From a bacterium (GTDB lineage Bacteria > Spirochaetota > Leptospiria > Leptospirales > Leptonemataceae), in assembly GCA_024742665.1 (NCBI GenBank), contig JANSYA010000002.1:372001-436000 (forward strand): DNA of 64,000 nt, in the 5' to 3' direction. The notes beneath the pieces are model-generated. The model worked only from the letters and a program-made list of their open reading frames with translations, made no database searches and had not been told where the DNA came from. The position numbers and the translations under genes were made by a program. Positions 37,314 through 46,753 of this stretch are shown here, in pieces. Each line of letters begins with the position of its first letter. Positions within the stretch are counted from its first letter, which is position 1.

Positions 37314-38696
37314 TCAGAACTGAAAATAGTAAAATTCCGCGGTCGGGTTTTCGATCCGCGCGATCATAAAATAGATCAGGACGGTCAGCAAGGGCAAGAG
37401 AATCACGCTGTGTTTGATCAGAAAATCGACGTACAGTTTTTTATAGCGCCGCGCGACCTGTAGCAGAATCGCGATAAAATAAAATTGCAGTACCAGCTTT
37501 TCCTGATCCCCGACCGATCGGCCGATCGCTTCGACTTTCGTAAAGGCTTCCGCGACGGAAAACACCGTCGTCAGGTCCGGCGCCCGAAAGAACACCGCGC
37601 CAACGCACCAGGCGAGCATCACGCCGATATTGCGCACAACCGCCATGGCTTTCGTTCGGGCCGGCCCATCAAGACTCAACATCTTTTCGCCGATCAAACA
37701 CAGGCCGGACCAAAAACCCCAGAAGAAAAAATTGTAGCTGTTGCCGTGCCACAGGCCGCCCAGGCACATCACGATCATGATGTTCAGATACAGACGGCCG
37801 GTGCTCACGCGACTGCCGCCCAGGGGAAAATAAAGATAGTCCCGCAGCCAGGTGGCCAGCGTCACGTGCCAGCGCCGCCAGAGTTCGGTGAAACTCGTCG
37901 CCAGATAGGGCGCGAAAAAATTCTCGGGAATCCGATAGCCGAGCAGCAGAGCCATGCCCCGGGCCATGTCGGTATAGCCGGAGAAATCGCAGTAGATTTG
38001 CGCCACGAATCCCAGCACGGCGACCGTGCCGCTGATCGGATCGAGGGCGCCGGGATTCGCCCAGAGGGGGTTGATCATCGCGCCGATCTGATCGGCGATC
38101 AGCACTTTTTTTACGGTGCCGAGCAGGATGCGATACAGGCCGCGAGCGTTGTCTCCGGGCTGCTGCGTGGGCCGATCGAGCTGGCCCAGAAATTCGTGGT
38201 GCCGCATGATCGGACCGGCGATCAGCTGCGGAAAAAACAAAATAAACACGGCGAAGTTTACGAAGTTCAGCTCTTCGATTTCGCCGCGCCAGTAGTCGAC
38301 GATGAAGGCGATGATCTGAAAAGTATAAAAGCTGATCGCCAGAGGCAGAATCAAACCGAGCTCGGCCTTCCAGAGCAGCGCGCCGGGCAGGCCGAATTCT
38401 TCGCCCAGAATCGTTAACAGCGAATTCGTATACTTGAAAAAAAGCAGGTTCCCGACGAGGATCGCAATAATCGTCGCCAGAATGGCCGGATGTCGGCGTC
38501 GGCGCAGGGCTAACAGGAAGCCGTACGAGATTAGAACCGCGCCGAGAAAGTGAAATAAAAACGGCACGCTCCAGAATCCGTAGAAGACGATCGAAGCGAG
38601 CAGCAGCCAGTATTTACGCGGACCGTTCGGAATTCGCCAGAAGACCTGGTGAACGATCAGAAAGAAAATCAGGAAGGCGACGGAATTAAACAGCAT
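37314..38696 (-). CDS. MBOAT family membrane O-acyltransferase (AlgI-like)
   Basis: 460 aa with about ten membrane segments. MLFNSVAFLIFFLIVHQVFW is the typical start; FTELWRRWHVTLATWLRDYL and LGGLWHGNSYNFFFWGFWSG carry the two conserved His of the family, the second being the catalytic one. Transfers acyl (probably acetyl) groups across the inner membrane. Its TGA touches the GTG of the DUF1574 gene, so the two are coupled and form an O-acylation module. Alginate is not implied; in this lineage the target may be a surface glycan or lipid. Confidence 0.88.
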   Translation of the reverse strand: MLFNSVAFLIFFLIVHQVFWRIPNGPRKYWLLLASIVFYGFWSVPFLFHFLGAVLISYGFLLALRRRRHPAILATIIAILVGNLLFFKYTNSLLTILGEEFGLPGALLWKAELGLILPLAISFYTFQIIAFIVDYWRGEIEELNFVNFAVFILFFPQLIAGPIMRHHEFLGQLDRPTQQPGDNARGLYRILLGTVKKVLIADQIGAMINPLWANPGALDPISGTVAVLGFVAQIYCDFSGYTDMARGMALLLGYRIPENFFAPYLATSFTELWRRWHVTLATWLRDYLYFPLGGSRVSTGRLYLNIMIVMCLGGLWHGNSYNFFFWGFWSGLCLIGEKMLSLDGPARTKAMAVVRNIGVMLAWCVGAVFFRAPDLTTVFSVAEAFTKVEAIGRSVGDQEKLVLQFYFIAILLQVARRYKKLYVDFLIKHSVILLPLLTVLIYFMIARIENPTAEFYYFQF

Positions 38697-38781
38697 GCGC
38701 GATTCCGGTATTGATCAACAGGATCGATTCAGAAAGCGCCGCCCTTAGATTCGAATCGTTCGTCATTAGCGCCGTTGTATT

Positions 38782-39600
38782 TCAGAAAGCAGTCAGGGCG
38801 GCCCGCACGAAGCTCGTCACCGGCGCCTGCTCGCGCGTATCTTCGAGACTTTCGCGCAGCTCTTTGACCACGGTCTGGGCGTCGGTCACGAGGGTATTCG
38901 CGTTGCGGTGCAGTTCATCGTCGTTGACCAATAGCCCCAGGGTTCCGCGGCCTTCGTTGATCTTACGGGTGATGTCGCGCACGTTTGAAATGGTTTCGCG
39001 CACGTTTCCGCGGTTTTCGCTGATCAACTCGGCGATGCCGGCCACGGGATCGCCAGCGGATTCGCCCTGCAGCTCCGCCGTATCCGCCGCGATCGAATCG
39101 CGGTTCTCGATGAAATAGTCGAGCGCCGTCTGCCCGCGAGCGGCGAGCTCCGAAGTCGGCAGAGACAGGATCTTGATTTCGGGAACCGACACGCCCTGGT
39201 CGCCGGAAATCGCGGCCCCGGGATTGATCGAAATAACCTTGCCCGACAGCAGCGATTCGTTTTTGATCGCGACTTCGTAGTTCTCGTAGAAGACCACTTC
39301 TTTGCGCAGTTCGATTGTGATCGCGACGCGCTGGCCGACGCGCAGGCCGTCGTCGTCCGCAACCACGCGATCGGCCTCATCGACCGAAACCAGATCGACG
39401 GAATCGACGAGCCCGGAGGGCACGCCCAGCACCGTCACCCGGGATCCTTCTTTGATGCCTTCGGCGTTATCGAAGAACAGCAGCATCTGATTGCCGCGAG
39501 TCGCAAAGGGACCGCTCTGAGAAACGATCGTGAAGAATCCGACCATAAAGAGCGCTCCGAAAAAGAGCAATCCCACCATGATATTCTGAAGCCAGGTCAT
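38782..39600 (-). CDS. MCE-domain protein (MlaD-like), second copy
   Basis: 272 aa from ATG at 39600 (MTWLQNIMVGLLFFGALFMV; one membrane anchor). The MCE domain follows at about residues 35-140, with GIKEGSRVTVLGVPSGLVDS, as in MlaD hexamer-forming proteins that carry lipid across the periplasm. The C-terminal part (NVRDITRKINEGRGTLGLLV... LEDTRE) matches the C-terminus of the MlaD at 41282-42169 closely enough to call them paralogues. It is separated from the main mla operon by one plus-strand gene. An in-frame longer start at 39639 is less likely. Confidence 0.85.
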   Translation of the reverse strand: MTWLQNIMVGLLFFGALFMVGFFTIVSQSGPFATRGNQMLLFFDNAEGIKEGSRVTVLGVPSGLVDSVDLVSVDEADRVVADDDGLRVGQRVAITIELRKEVVFYENYEVAIKNESLLSGKVISINPGAAISGDQGVSVPEIKILSLPTSELAARGQTALDYFIENRDSIAADTAELQGESAGDPVAGIAELISENRGNVRETISNVRDITRKINEGRGTLGLLVNDDELHRNANTLVTDAQTVVKELRESLEDTREQAPVTSFVRAALTAF

Positions 39601-39849
39601 AGACGTACGTATTCTTCCGGCGCGCCCTCGCCTGGTCAATCAATTTCAGCGGGGTCCGGCGGCGACTCGCGGTCTTTTTTGCGGCTTCAGTCCCGGAGTC
39701 GCTGCATTATGTTACCAGTCACAGCGGAAACCCACAAGAATCTTATTATTTTGCGCAGAAAGCCGACTCCGATCGCCGGCCGGCGCGGGATCCCATTGAC
39801 CTTCACTTTCCTTCGGCGATCCTGCGGTCCAACCAGGAGAGCAGAGAAT

Positions 39850-40368
39850 ATGGCGGATCGCACTTACTACGCACATACCACGGACAAGTGGTCGACGAAT
39901 ATCGTAACCTATGACCTCCAGCCGATCGAAGCCGGCGCCCCGGAAATCGACGAACCGAAGATCTGCAACGAGACGCGCTATCCGCTGCTGCATCGCTGCT
40001 ATCAGTGCAGCACGCGCTTCATTCATACGGGCGAGCACTGCGTCTTCTGCGGCACGCCCCTGACCAAGGCGGCGATCTACGGGGCGCTGATTGTATTTTT
40101 CGCCCGGCTGCAGTTCCCGGTATTGATGCCGACCGAAGCCGCGGCGGCGGGCTATGCGATCGACCAGCCGTTTCTATCGAGTCTTTTCCCCTTACTGAGC
40201 AGCCTGGACGTGCCGATTCTCAAGGCGACCCTCGGCGCGCTGGGTCTGGACGATTTACTGGCGGATATCGCGATAATAGAAAACGAGCCCGAAGTGCTGC
40301 AGCTACTGGCGACCTCGAACGATCTCGCCCAGATCGAAGTGGCGATCAAAGATCTAATTGAAAGATAG
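39850..40368 (+). CDS. Small zinc-ribbon protein of unknown function
   Basis: 172 aa, family not recognised. CYQCSTRFIHTGEHCVFCGT near residue 50-68 is a CxxC-x10-CxxC zinc ribbon. It is followed by a hydrophobic stretch (AAIYGALIVFFARLQF) that could be an amphipathic or membrane helix, and an acidic helical C-terminal part. ATG at 39850, with AGGAG ten bases upstream; the longer ORF to 39679 has no conserved-looking sequence. It is the only plus-strand gene between the two MCE loci and converges on mlaF. Confidence 0.65.
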   Translation: MADRTYYAHTTDKWSTNIVTYDLQPIEAGAPEIDEPKICNETRYPLLHRCYQCSTRFIHTGEHCVFCGTPLTKAAIYGALIVFFARLQFPVLMPTEAAAAGYAIDQPFLSSLFPLLSSLDVPILKATLGALGLDDLLADIAIIENEPEVLQLLATSNDLAQIEVAIKDLIER

Positions 40369-40397
40369 CGCGGCGGCGCGCACCGGGACTCGCGAGC

Positions 40398-41285
40398 TCA
40401 CGCCCCGGCGCCCTGATCCGATCCGTCCGCACCCGAAGACTCTTCGCCACCGCCCTTCGCGGCCGCTTTTTTCTTCGCGGTGGGATCTTCCGCGTCGAGC
40501 ACCATCGGCCCCTTCGAACGGCCGTGAATAAACTGCTGCACGATTTCGTTGTCGGTCCTGCGAATTTCGTCGGGCGTGCCGACGAAGAGCACGCGACCCT
40601 GATATAAAAACGTGATGCGATCGGCGATATAGTACGCCGAGGCCATATCGTGCGTAACAATCACCTGGGTTACCTTAAGCTCTTTTTGCAGGCGACGCAC
40701 CAGCTCGTTGATCACCTGACTCATCACGGGATCCAGACCGGAGGTCGGCTCGTCATACAGTAAGATCTCGGGATTTGTGGTTAGCGCCCGCGCGAGGCCC
40801 ACTCGTTTTTTCATACCGCCGGAGATATCGCCGGGCAAGAGATCCCGCGCCGGAAGCAAACCCAGCCAGCGCAGTTTCTCGGTGACGATGCGATCGATCT
40901 CCTGCTCGTCGGCCTTGTGCACTTCGCGCAGGGGCAGAGCCACGTTTTCAAAAACGGTCAGCCAGTTGATCAGGGCGCCGCTCTGAAACAAAACGCCCAT
41001 GCGCGCCCGCAGCTTCGCTTTGATCTGCTTCTCCGCGTGGCTCATCGCTTCGCCGTCGATCAAGACGCGGCCTTCATCGGGTTCAAGCAGGCCGATGACG
41101 TGGCGGATGCTCACGGACTTGCCGGTACCGGAGCCGCCCAGAATCACCATGGTTTCGCCGCGACGCACGGTGATGTCGACGCCCTTGAGAATTTGACGCT
41201 TGCCGAAGCCCTTTTTGACGCCGTACATTTCGATGATCAAATCTTCGTCGGCGGGATTGACGGCGAAACTCATACTCGAACTCAT
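40398..41285 (-). CDS. mlaF: ABC transporter ATPase of the Mla/MCE lipid system
   Basis: 295 aa. Walker A GGSGTGKS at about 51-58, signature [15 protein letters not shown], Walker [14 protein letters not shown] and the switch His (VTHDMA) are complete. The MlaF subfamily is indicated by the [20 protein letters not shown] start and by the adjacent MlaE and MlaD genes. Its ATG overlaps the MlaD stop by four bases. A Lys/Ala/Glu-rich tail of about 25 residues extends the C-terminus. Confidence 0.93.
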   Translation of the reverse strand: MSSSMSFAVNPADEDLIIEMYGVKKGFGKRQILKGVDITVRRGETMVILGGSGTGKSVSIRHVIGLLEPDEGRVLIDGEAMSHAEKQIKAKLRARMGVLFQSGALINWLTVFENVALPLREVHKADEQEIDRIVTEKLRWLGLLPARDLLPGDISGGMKKRVGLARALTTNPEILLYDEPTSGLDPVMSQVINELVRRLQKELKVTQVIVTHDMASAYYIADRITFLYQGRVLFVGTPDEIRRTDNEIVQQFIHGRSKGPMVLDAEDPTAKKKAAAKGGGEESSGADGSDQGAGA

Positions 41286-42169
41286 ATCAAAGCTCCCGAG
41301 ACTGCCAGCACGGCTTCCAGAAATTCAATCACGGCGCGGCTTTCGCGCGTATCTTCCAGGCCTTCGCGCGCTTCCTGAGTCAGGACGATCACGTCCCGCA
41401 AAAATCCGTTCGCGCCGTTTAATAGCTTCGCGCGATTCACCAACAGAGCGATATTGCGATTGCCCTGATTCAGTTTCGCCGTAATATCTCTTAAATTGCC
41501 CGTAATTTGCTTTAAGGGTCCCCGATTTTCGACGATCACGCTCGCGATTAAGTACAGGGGGTCGTCGTAGTTGCTCGCGACGAGCATCTGACGATCGTCG
41601 GCGGGCAGCTCGCCCGAGAGGTGGAAGCGCTGCAGCTCGGCCGTCGAAAATTTCATCGTATTCAGCGCCGGAAAAGCCTGACCCGGCGGACCGTAGCGCT
41701 CCGGACGGGTTTTACCGTACGGCATTTCGCCGACGGCGTTCCCGGGCAAAACCTCGACTACTTTTTCCGAGAGAATGGTCTGGTAGCGCGTAACAACTTC
41801 GTAGTTTGGATAGTACGGCAAATCCCGATTCATGTTCAGGATGGCGATAACGGTCTGGCCGTGGGATCGCGTTGCCTCCGCGCCCCCGGCTTCAGTACGC
41901 CAGGGCCGGGGCCGATTATTCGCGTCCAGCGTCACATAATAGAGCGAACCGACCGAGCCGACTTCGACGCCGTGCATAAAGACCGGCACGCCGGTGCGCA
42001 ATCCCTCGGCGCTGCTCAATCGCACGGGCAGATGTACGACTTCCGAACGCCAGTCGACTTTCCCGAGAAAGATCGTGTACGTAAAAAGAAAGCTCATCAC
42101 GTTAAAGAACGTAAGTCCTACCAGCAGAGCGCCGTGCTTGCTCCAGAGTATTTCCAGCTTTCGCATCAT
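41282..42169 (-). CDS. mlaD: MCE-domain protein (MlaD-like) in the mla operon
   Basis: 295 aa (ATG at 42169 or 42166). One N-terminal membrane anchor ([20 protein letters not shown]), then the MCE domain with [20 protein letters not shown] at about 57-76, and a C-terminal helical region ending [20 protein letters not shown]. It is longer than E. coli MlaD (183 aa), because of a 30-residue insertion after the first MCE strands ([18 protein letters not shown]) and an extended C-terminal helix. Between mlaE (62-bp gap) and mlaF (overlap). Confidence 0.9.
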   Translation of the reverse strand: MMRKLEILWSKHGALLVGLTFFNVMSFLFTYTIFLGKVDWRSEVVHLPVRLSSAEGLRTGVPVFMHGVEVGSVGSLYYVTLDANNRPRPWRTEAGGAEATRSHGQTVIAILNMNRDLPYYPNYEVVTRYQTILSEKVVEVLPGNAVGEMPYGKTRPERYGPPGQAFPALNTMKFSTAELQRFHLSGELPADDRQMLVASNYDDPLYLIASVIVENRGPLKQITGNLRDITAKLNQGNRNIALLVNRAKLLNGANGFLRDVIVLTQEAREGLEDTRESRAVIEFLEAVLAVSGALI

Positions 42170-42231
42170 ATTTCTTTATGCTTCGCGCGGCGGAATCAGC
42201 GATACAGTTGCATTCAGCGCCAACGCTGTCA

Positions 42232-43014
42232 TCAGCGATAAAACAAAGTCGTTATAAAATAACCGAGAATCAATACAAACAGAAAGGCGTGCACGACCGA
42301 CTTGCGCACCGCCGTGCCGACTCCGATCGCGCCGCCCCGGGCGCTCAATCCCTGGTAACAGGCGATCGTCGAAATCGTTACGCCGAAGATCGCCGCCTTG
42401 AACTCGCCCACCCAGATGTCTTTCAAACCCGACTCGGTTTTCAAAACTTCGAGCACGAGATTGATGTACGTTACAAATTCAACGTTCAACTGCGTATTCG
42501 CGACGAGACCGCCGCCGAGCACGCCGACCAGAGTCGCGTACGCCGAGAGCACCGGCACCATCAGCGTAAATCCAACGATGCGCGGCAAGACGAGATACTT
42601 CACGGGGTCGATGGACATCACTTCTAAGGCGTCGATTTCTTCGGAGACGGTCATCGTGCCGATTTCAGCGGACATGGCCGAACCGACCGCCGCCGCCAGA
42701 ATCAGCGCGGTCATAAAGGGACTGAATTCGCGAGTCAGCGTCACGACGATCACCTGGCCGATCAAATCCTGCTGGCCGAAATCGCGCAGAGCAAGGCCGG
42801 TCTGGAGCGAAATGATCATGCCGGAAAACGAAGCTACAATGCTGACGACGAAGAGGCTCTTCACCCCGGCCACGTACATCTGATTCAGGGTTTCTTTGCG
42901 TTTGAACCAGAGATGCGGCAGCGCGAGCCCGGTGCGACCCAGAAGAATCAAAGCCTCTCCCGCGCCACGGACGATTTGCTGCAGAGTCTTGAATGTCCCG
43001 ATGATCGATTTCAT
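42232..43014 (-). CDS. mlaE: ABC transporter permease of the Mla/MCE lipid system
   Basis: 260 aa, five to six membrane segments. GSAMSAEIGTMTVSEEIDAL and VMSIDPVKYLVLPR are the MlaE coupling-helix signatures. Start at ATG 43014, because this overlaps the upstream stop by exactly four bases (ATGA), implying coupling. Acts with MlaF (ATPase) and MlaD (MCE ring) to move phospholipid between inner and outer membranes; direction cannot be judged from sequence. Confidence 0.93.
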   Translation of the reverse strand: MKSIIGTFKTLQQIVRGAGEALILLGRTGLALPHLWFKRKETLNQMYVAGVKSLFVVSIVASFSGMIISLQTGLALRDFGQQDLIGQVIVVTLTREFSPFMTALILAAAVGSAMSAEIGTMTVSEEIDALEVMSIDPVKYLVLPRIVGFTLMVPVLSAYATLVGVLGGGLVANTQLNVEFVTYINLVLEVLKTESGLKDIWVGEFKAAIFGVTISTIACYQGLSARGGAIGVGTAVRKSVVHAFLFVLILGYFITTLFYR

Positions 43015-44612
43015 ATATCCAGCCACAGAAGCCGCAGCACGTGACCGTCAAGATCAGCCGACCTGGTCTCGCCCGTCAAATTCGAAACGGGATAATTACG
43101 ACGATAGCCCAGAAAGCCGCCCAGAAATTCCACCGACCAGTACTCCGGCGTGCTGTGAGTTTCAAAACCCAATAGAAAGTGGCTGCTGTGCCCGAGCTCC
43201 GGATTCCAGTAGCGGGAGTACAGCCGAAACAACGTCGAAACATATTTATCGCCGTTGCGATAGTGGTTCCATTCGAACAACGACCACAGCGTGCCCCAGT
43301 TGCGATCGAATTGATCCGAGCGAAAGGGCCACAAAGTCAGCGTGCGAAATTCGCTGCGACCCGCGCTGTCGCTGATATAACGAAAGATCGGCCAGAATTT
43401 TATATAGCGCTCGCTTTCGCGAGATTTATGAAAGAAGCGCCGATCGTTCCAGAAAAAGGGCACGAACATATGATAGTCCGAATCGAGCGTCGCCGAGCGT
43501 GTCTTGAGATTCACATAAAACGGCGAGATAAACTGCAGCTCTTTCAAAAAGGTTTCGCTTTCTTTTTCCGTTTGGCCGTCTCTTTCGCCGCCCTTTTCAC
43601 TCTGGCCGAACTTGTATTTGCCCCAGAAGGGAAAGACGATGTGCTTGTAGTTGATCGGGTCCGTATTGCGCGCGTACTGATACAAAAAGAACAGCGCGTT
43701 ATAGCTCACAGCGTCGGTCGCAGTATCTTCGCCGTACGCGAAAAGCCCGCCGAGCAGCGGCAGCCAGAAGAAGGTATGCGCGCTCAAGCGCCCCTGATCC
43801 GACCACTTGCGCCCGTACAACGGAAAGGCGAAAAAATAGTGGCGCGGTTCGCGTTTATCCAGGCCTTCGCTGCCCCATTGAACAAAAGGCCACAGCACGC
43901 TCCGGCGATCGTACTTGCCTTTGTGGGTCTTATGCGAATACAGAGGAAGAATGCGAAAGTCGGAGCGCGTTCGGCTGCCGCCCCACATGATCAGCGGCCA
44001 GAGCACCCCGTGGGCTTTGTAATCGCGATGGCTCCAATTCGAATACAGGGGAAACAAAAAGAACTGCAGCTCCGAATAGCCGAGCTTATTTTTCAGACGG
44101 CCGTAAAATGGAAAGATGCTGACGTACCGTTCTTTGTCGGACGAACCGCCGCCCAACGAGAACAGCGGCGTCAAAAAGAGATCGGAATCTTCTTCGCTGT
44201 CTTCGTGATAGACTTCGTCGCCGGTAAAAAAATAGAGCAGGGTCCACTTATTCCAGTGGTTCGTGCCGTGAGAATACCAGATCGGGTACAGAACATTATG
44301 ATAGTCGTAGGCCTTCTCTTCGTTCGCGTATCGCCCGTAAAACGGGTGTACGATGAATTCGCTCTGGCCGGCGGCGGTCGTCCGCTCGTACAGAAACAGA
44401 AACTGCCAGTAGTCCCGGGGGGACTCGTCTTCGATGCGGGTCGGCAGGCGGGCCTCTAAATCGTCGCCGCCCCAGGCCGCCAGCGGCCCCAGGATCAGGA
44501 CCGCGAAAACCGAGAATGCAGCGGCGGGGGCGGCGAACGCGAAAACCCCGCGAGTGCGACGGAGGACTGCGGTCGCCCCTTCACGGCACCGGCCGCGGAG
44601 AGGGCGGATCAT
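43011..44612 (-). CDS. Exported repeat-rich protein at the head of the mla operon, possible outer-membrane barrel
   Basis: 533 aa, family not recognised. The start ATG at 44612 gives a long basic N-terminus and a signal segment (FAFAAPAAAFSVFAVLILGP). The mature part has no long hydrophobic helix but many short aromatic/alternating strands in a recurring pattern (FPFYGR, FPLYSN, LWPLIMW, LWPFVQW, FPLYGR, FPFWGK, LWPFRS) spaced roughly 25-45 residues apart, consistent with a beta-barrel or beta-solenoid. It is translationally coupled to mlaE, so an envelope role in the same lipid pathway is a reasonable inference; homology to a known OM partner (such as MlaA) is not apparent. Confidence 0.75.
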   Translation of the reverse strand: MIRPLRGRCREGATAVLRRTRGVFAFAAPAAAFSVFAVLILGPLAAWGGDDLEARLPTRIEDESPRDYWQFLFLYERTTAAGQSEFIVHPFYGRYANEEKAYDYHNVLYPIWYSHGTNHWNKWTLLYFFTGDEVYHEDSEEDSDLFLTPLFSLGGGSSDKERYVSIFPFYGRLKNKLGYSELQFFLFPLYSNWSHRDYKAHGVLWPLIMWGGSRTRSDFRILPLYSHKTHKGKYDRRSVLWPFVQWGSEGLDKREPRHYFFAFPLYGRKWSDQGRLSAHTFFWLPLLGGLFAYGEDTATDAVSYNALFFLYQYARNTDPINYKHIVFPFWGKYKFGQSEKGGERDGQTEKESETFLKELQFISPFYVNLKTRSATLDSDYHMFVPFFWNDRRFFHKSRESERYIKFWPIFRYISDSAGRSEFRTLTLWPFRSDQFDRNWGTLWSLFEWNHYRNGDKYVSTLFRLYSRYWNPELGHSSHFLLGFETHSTPEYWSVEFLGGFLGYRRNYPVSNLTGETRSADLDGHVLRLLWLDI

Positions 44613-44662
44613 CGTCAAATCAGCTGATGCAGACACGTGAACGTACCAAATTTTGCCCCTAT

Positions 44663-44668
44663 TATAAT
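44663..44668. promoter_or_regulatory. Candidate divergent -10 element
   Basis: In the 97-bp gap between the divergent gene starts at 44612 (minus) and 44710 (plus), ATTATAAT at 44661-44668 contains TATAAT on the plus strand and reads almost the same on the minus strand. No good -35 hexamer lies at 16-18 bp on either strand, so confidence is low. Confidence 0.25.
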
Positions 44669-44709
44669 GAAAAGCTTTATTTCCCGGATGCTCTGTACAG
44701 GATGGCACA

Positions 44710-46377
44710 ATGAATTCAGGTGCCTCTGCAACTCCCGAAATCACGCTTGATAACCCCTTTCGCCCCGACGACTCCGGCCCCGGTCAGGCAGCCCCGAACG
44801 TCTACACCGACGCTCTGGAGATGGGCGCAGACCTGATCCAGCGCCCCCTCGACGGCGGCGGACCGGTCCGGGTTATGACCCAGCACTCCAAGTCCCGCAT
44901 GACGGTCTGGGAGCGGATCAAGATTCTCACCGGCGAAGACCCCAATATCCTGTATCAAAACTGGGGCCCCCATCTCGACGGCGCGGGCATCGTCACGGGT
45001 ATCCTCAATATTAAAGGCCGCGACGTGGCCCTCTACGGGCACGACTTCACCGTGCGTGCGGGTTCCATGGACGCGACGAACGGCGCGAAGCTCGCCCGCC
45101 TGATCAAGATGGCCGGCGACCACGGCATTCCGCTGATCGGCATGAACGACTCGGCCGGCGCATTTGTACCGGCCGGCGTGGGCGGGCTCGACGGTTACTC
45201 TGAAGCATTTTACGCTCTACGCAAAGTTTCCGGCGTCATTCCCAGCATCATGCTGATGTTCGGCTATAACGCGGGCGGCGGCGCCTATCTGCCGCGCCAG
45301 GGATCGTTCATGATCCAGTCCGCGAACACCTTCTTCGGCCTGACCGGCGCGGGCGTCGTGAAAGAAGTTCTCGGCGAAGAGGTCACCCCGGACGAACTGG
45401 GCGGACCCGGTGTGCACGGCCAGAGCGGCGTCGTCGATCTGGTAACTCCGGACGAACTGGGCGCTCTGCGCAAAGCTCTGCGACTGCTGAGCTATATTCC
45501 GGACAACAACCACAGCTTCGCGCCCTTTCACCCGACCAGCGATCCGGTCGAACGCAAAACCTACGAAATCGATATTCTTCTAAAGAAGACCTTCACCAGC
45601 CCGTCGGGATTTAATACGCCCTTCGACATCACGCTGATTATCCAGCAGCTCTGCGACCACGGCGCCTTTTTCGAAATGCAGCCCCAGCGGAATCGCAACC
45701 TGGTGACGGCCCTCGGCCGTCTGGGCGGACACGTGGTCGGCTTCATGGCGAACAACTCCGCCGAAAGCTCCGGCCAGATCGACATCGGCGCCGCCCATAA
45801 AGGCGCGCGCTTCGTACGCTTTTGCAACCTGTATAATATTCCGATGGTCTTCTTAGAAGATACGACCGGCTTCTTGCCCGGCCGCGAACAGGAATCGAAC
45901 GGCATCGTCCAGGCCGGACGCGCCCTCATGGATTCGATCATCGATCTGCGCACGCCGCGCATTCTGCTCATGATCCGCAACGCCTTCGGCGGCGCCTACG
46001 CGATCTGGAATTCGCAGCACGTCGGCGCGGACATGGTCCTGACCTATCCCACCGCGCGTGTGGCCGTAATGGGCCCCGCGGGCAAAGAGTTCGTATACAA
46101 GAAAGACCTGCAGAAAGCGCGCGCGAAGTACATGAAAGACGTGAAGGACGGCCGCCCCGAAAGCGAAGCGAAGGCCGAACTCGACGCGCTACTCGTGGAA
46201 ATGGGACAGCGTTACGAAAAAGAACTGATGAATCCGAAGGAAGCCCTTTCGCTGGGATCTATTTCGCGCGTGGTGATGCCCGAAGATTCGCGCCACGTGC
46301 TCTGCGAAAACCTGAACTATCTGATGCGCCACTACGTGCCGCAACCGCTCACCGAGCCTCAGCGAGAATTTCACTAA
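44710..46377 (+). CDS. Acyl-CoA carboxylase carboxyltransferase (biotin-dependent) subunit
   Basis: 555 aa. Two crotonase-like carboxyltransferase halves: the N-half has [20 protein letters not shown] and [20 protein letters not shown]; the C-half has [38 protein letters not shown] and [18 protein letters not shown], the acyl-CoA and carboxybiotin loops of the propionyl-/methylcrotonyl-/glutaconyl-CoA family. Substrate is not decided by sequence. ATG at 44710 has AGGA seven bases upstream. No biotin carboxylase or biotin carrier gene lies beside it, so its partners are encoded elsewhere. Confidence 0.92.
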   Translation: MNSGASATPEITLDNPFRPDDSGPGQAAPNVYTDALEMGADLIQRPLDGGGPVRVMTQHSKSRMTVWERIKILTGEDPNILYQNWGPHLDGAGIVTGILNIKGRDVALYGHDFTVRAGSMDATNGAKLARLIKMAGDHGIPLIGMNDSAGAFVPAGVGGLDGYSEAFYALRKVSGVIPSIMLMFGYNAGGGAYLPRQGSFMIQSANTFFGLTGAGVVKEVLGEEVTPDELGGPGVHGQSGVVDLVTPDELGALRKALRLLSYIPDNNHSFAPFHPTSDPVERKTYEIDILLKKTFTSPSGFNTPFDITLIIQQLCDHGAFFEMQPQRNRNLVTALGRLGGHVVGFMANNSAESSGQIDIGAAHKGARFVRFCNLYNIPMVFLEDTTGFLPGREQESNGIVQAGRALMDSIIDLRTPRILLMIRNAFGGAYAIWNSQHVGADMVLTYPTARVAVMGPAGKEFVYKKDLQKARAKYMKDVKDGRPESEAKAELDALLVEMGQRYEKELMNPKEALSLGSISRVVMPEDSRHVLCENLNYLMRHYVPQPLTEPQREFH

Positions 46378-46414
46378 GACCGGTACGCCGATACAATCTG
46401 AGCTGGAAAAAACT

Positions 46415-46753
46415 ATGAAGATCTACCATAACCCCCGCTGTAGCAAAAGCCGCGCGACCTTAGAATTGCTGCGCAACAAAGATCAGGATCCGGAAGTCAT
46501 CGAGTACCTGAAAAAGCCGCCGACGCCGGAAGAGCTGCGGGACATCATCAAGAAGCTGGGTGTTTCCGCCGAAGCCATCGTTCGCAAAGGCGAAGACGTT
46601 TATAAAAACAAATTCGAAGGCAAGGCAATGGACGAGGACGCCTGGATCAAAGCCCTGATCGCCAACCCGATCTTAATCGAACGTCCCATCGTCGTCTCCG
46701 GCAAGCAAGCCGCCATCGGCCGCCCGCCGAAGAACGTTCTGCACCTGCTCTAA
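46415..46753 (+). CDS. ArsC/YfgD-family thioredoxin-fold protein
   Basis: 112 aa. KIYHNPRCSKSRATLELL at the start has the single catalytic Cys (NPRCSKSR) of the ArsC family, and NPILIERPIVV near residue 83 holds the conserved Arg-Pro. The IGRPPKNVLHLL end is closer to YfgD-type proteins than to true arsenate reductase; the arsenate function is therefore doubtful, and no ars operon genes are nearby. Its TAA is followed immediately, in the same frame, by the TTG of the next gene. Confidence 0.9.
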   Translation: MKIYHNPRCSKSRATLELLRNKDQDPEVIEYLKKPPTPEELRDIIKKLGVSAEAIVRKGEDVYKNKFEGKAMDEDAWIKALIANPILIERPIVVSGKQAAIGRPPKNVLHLL

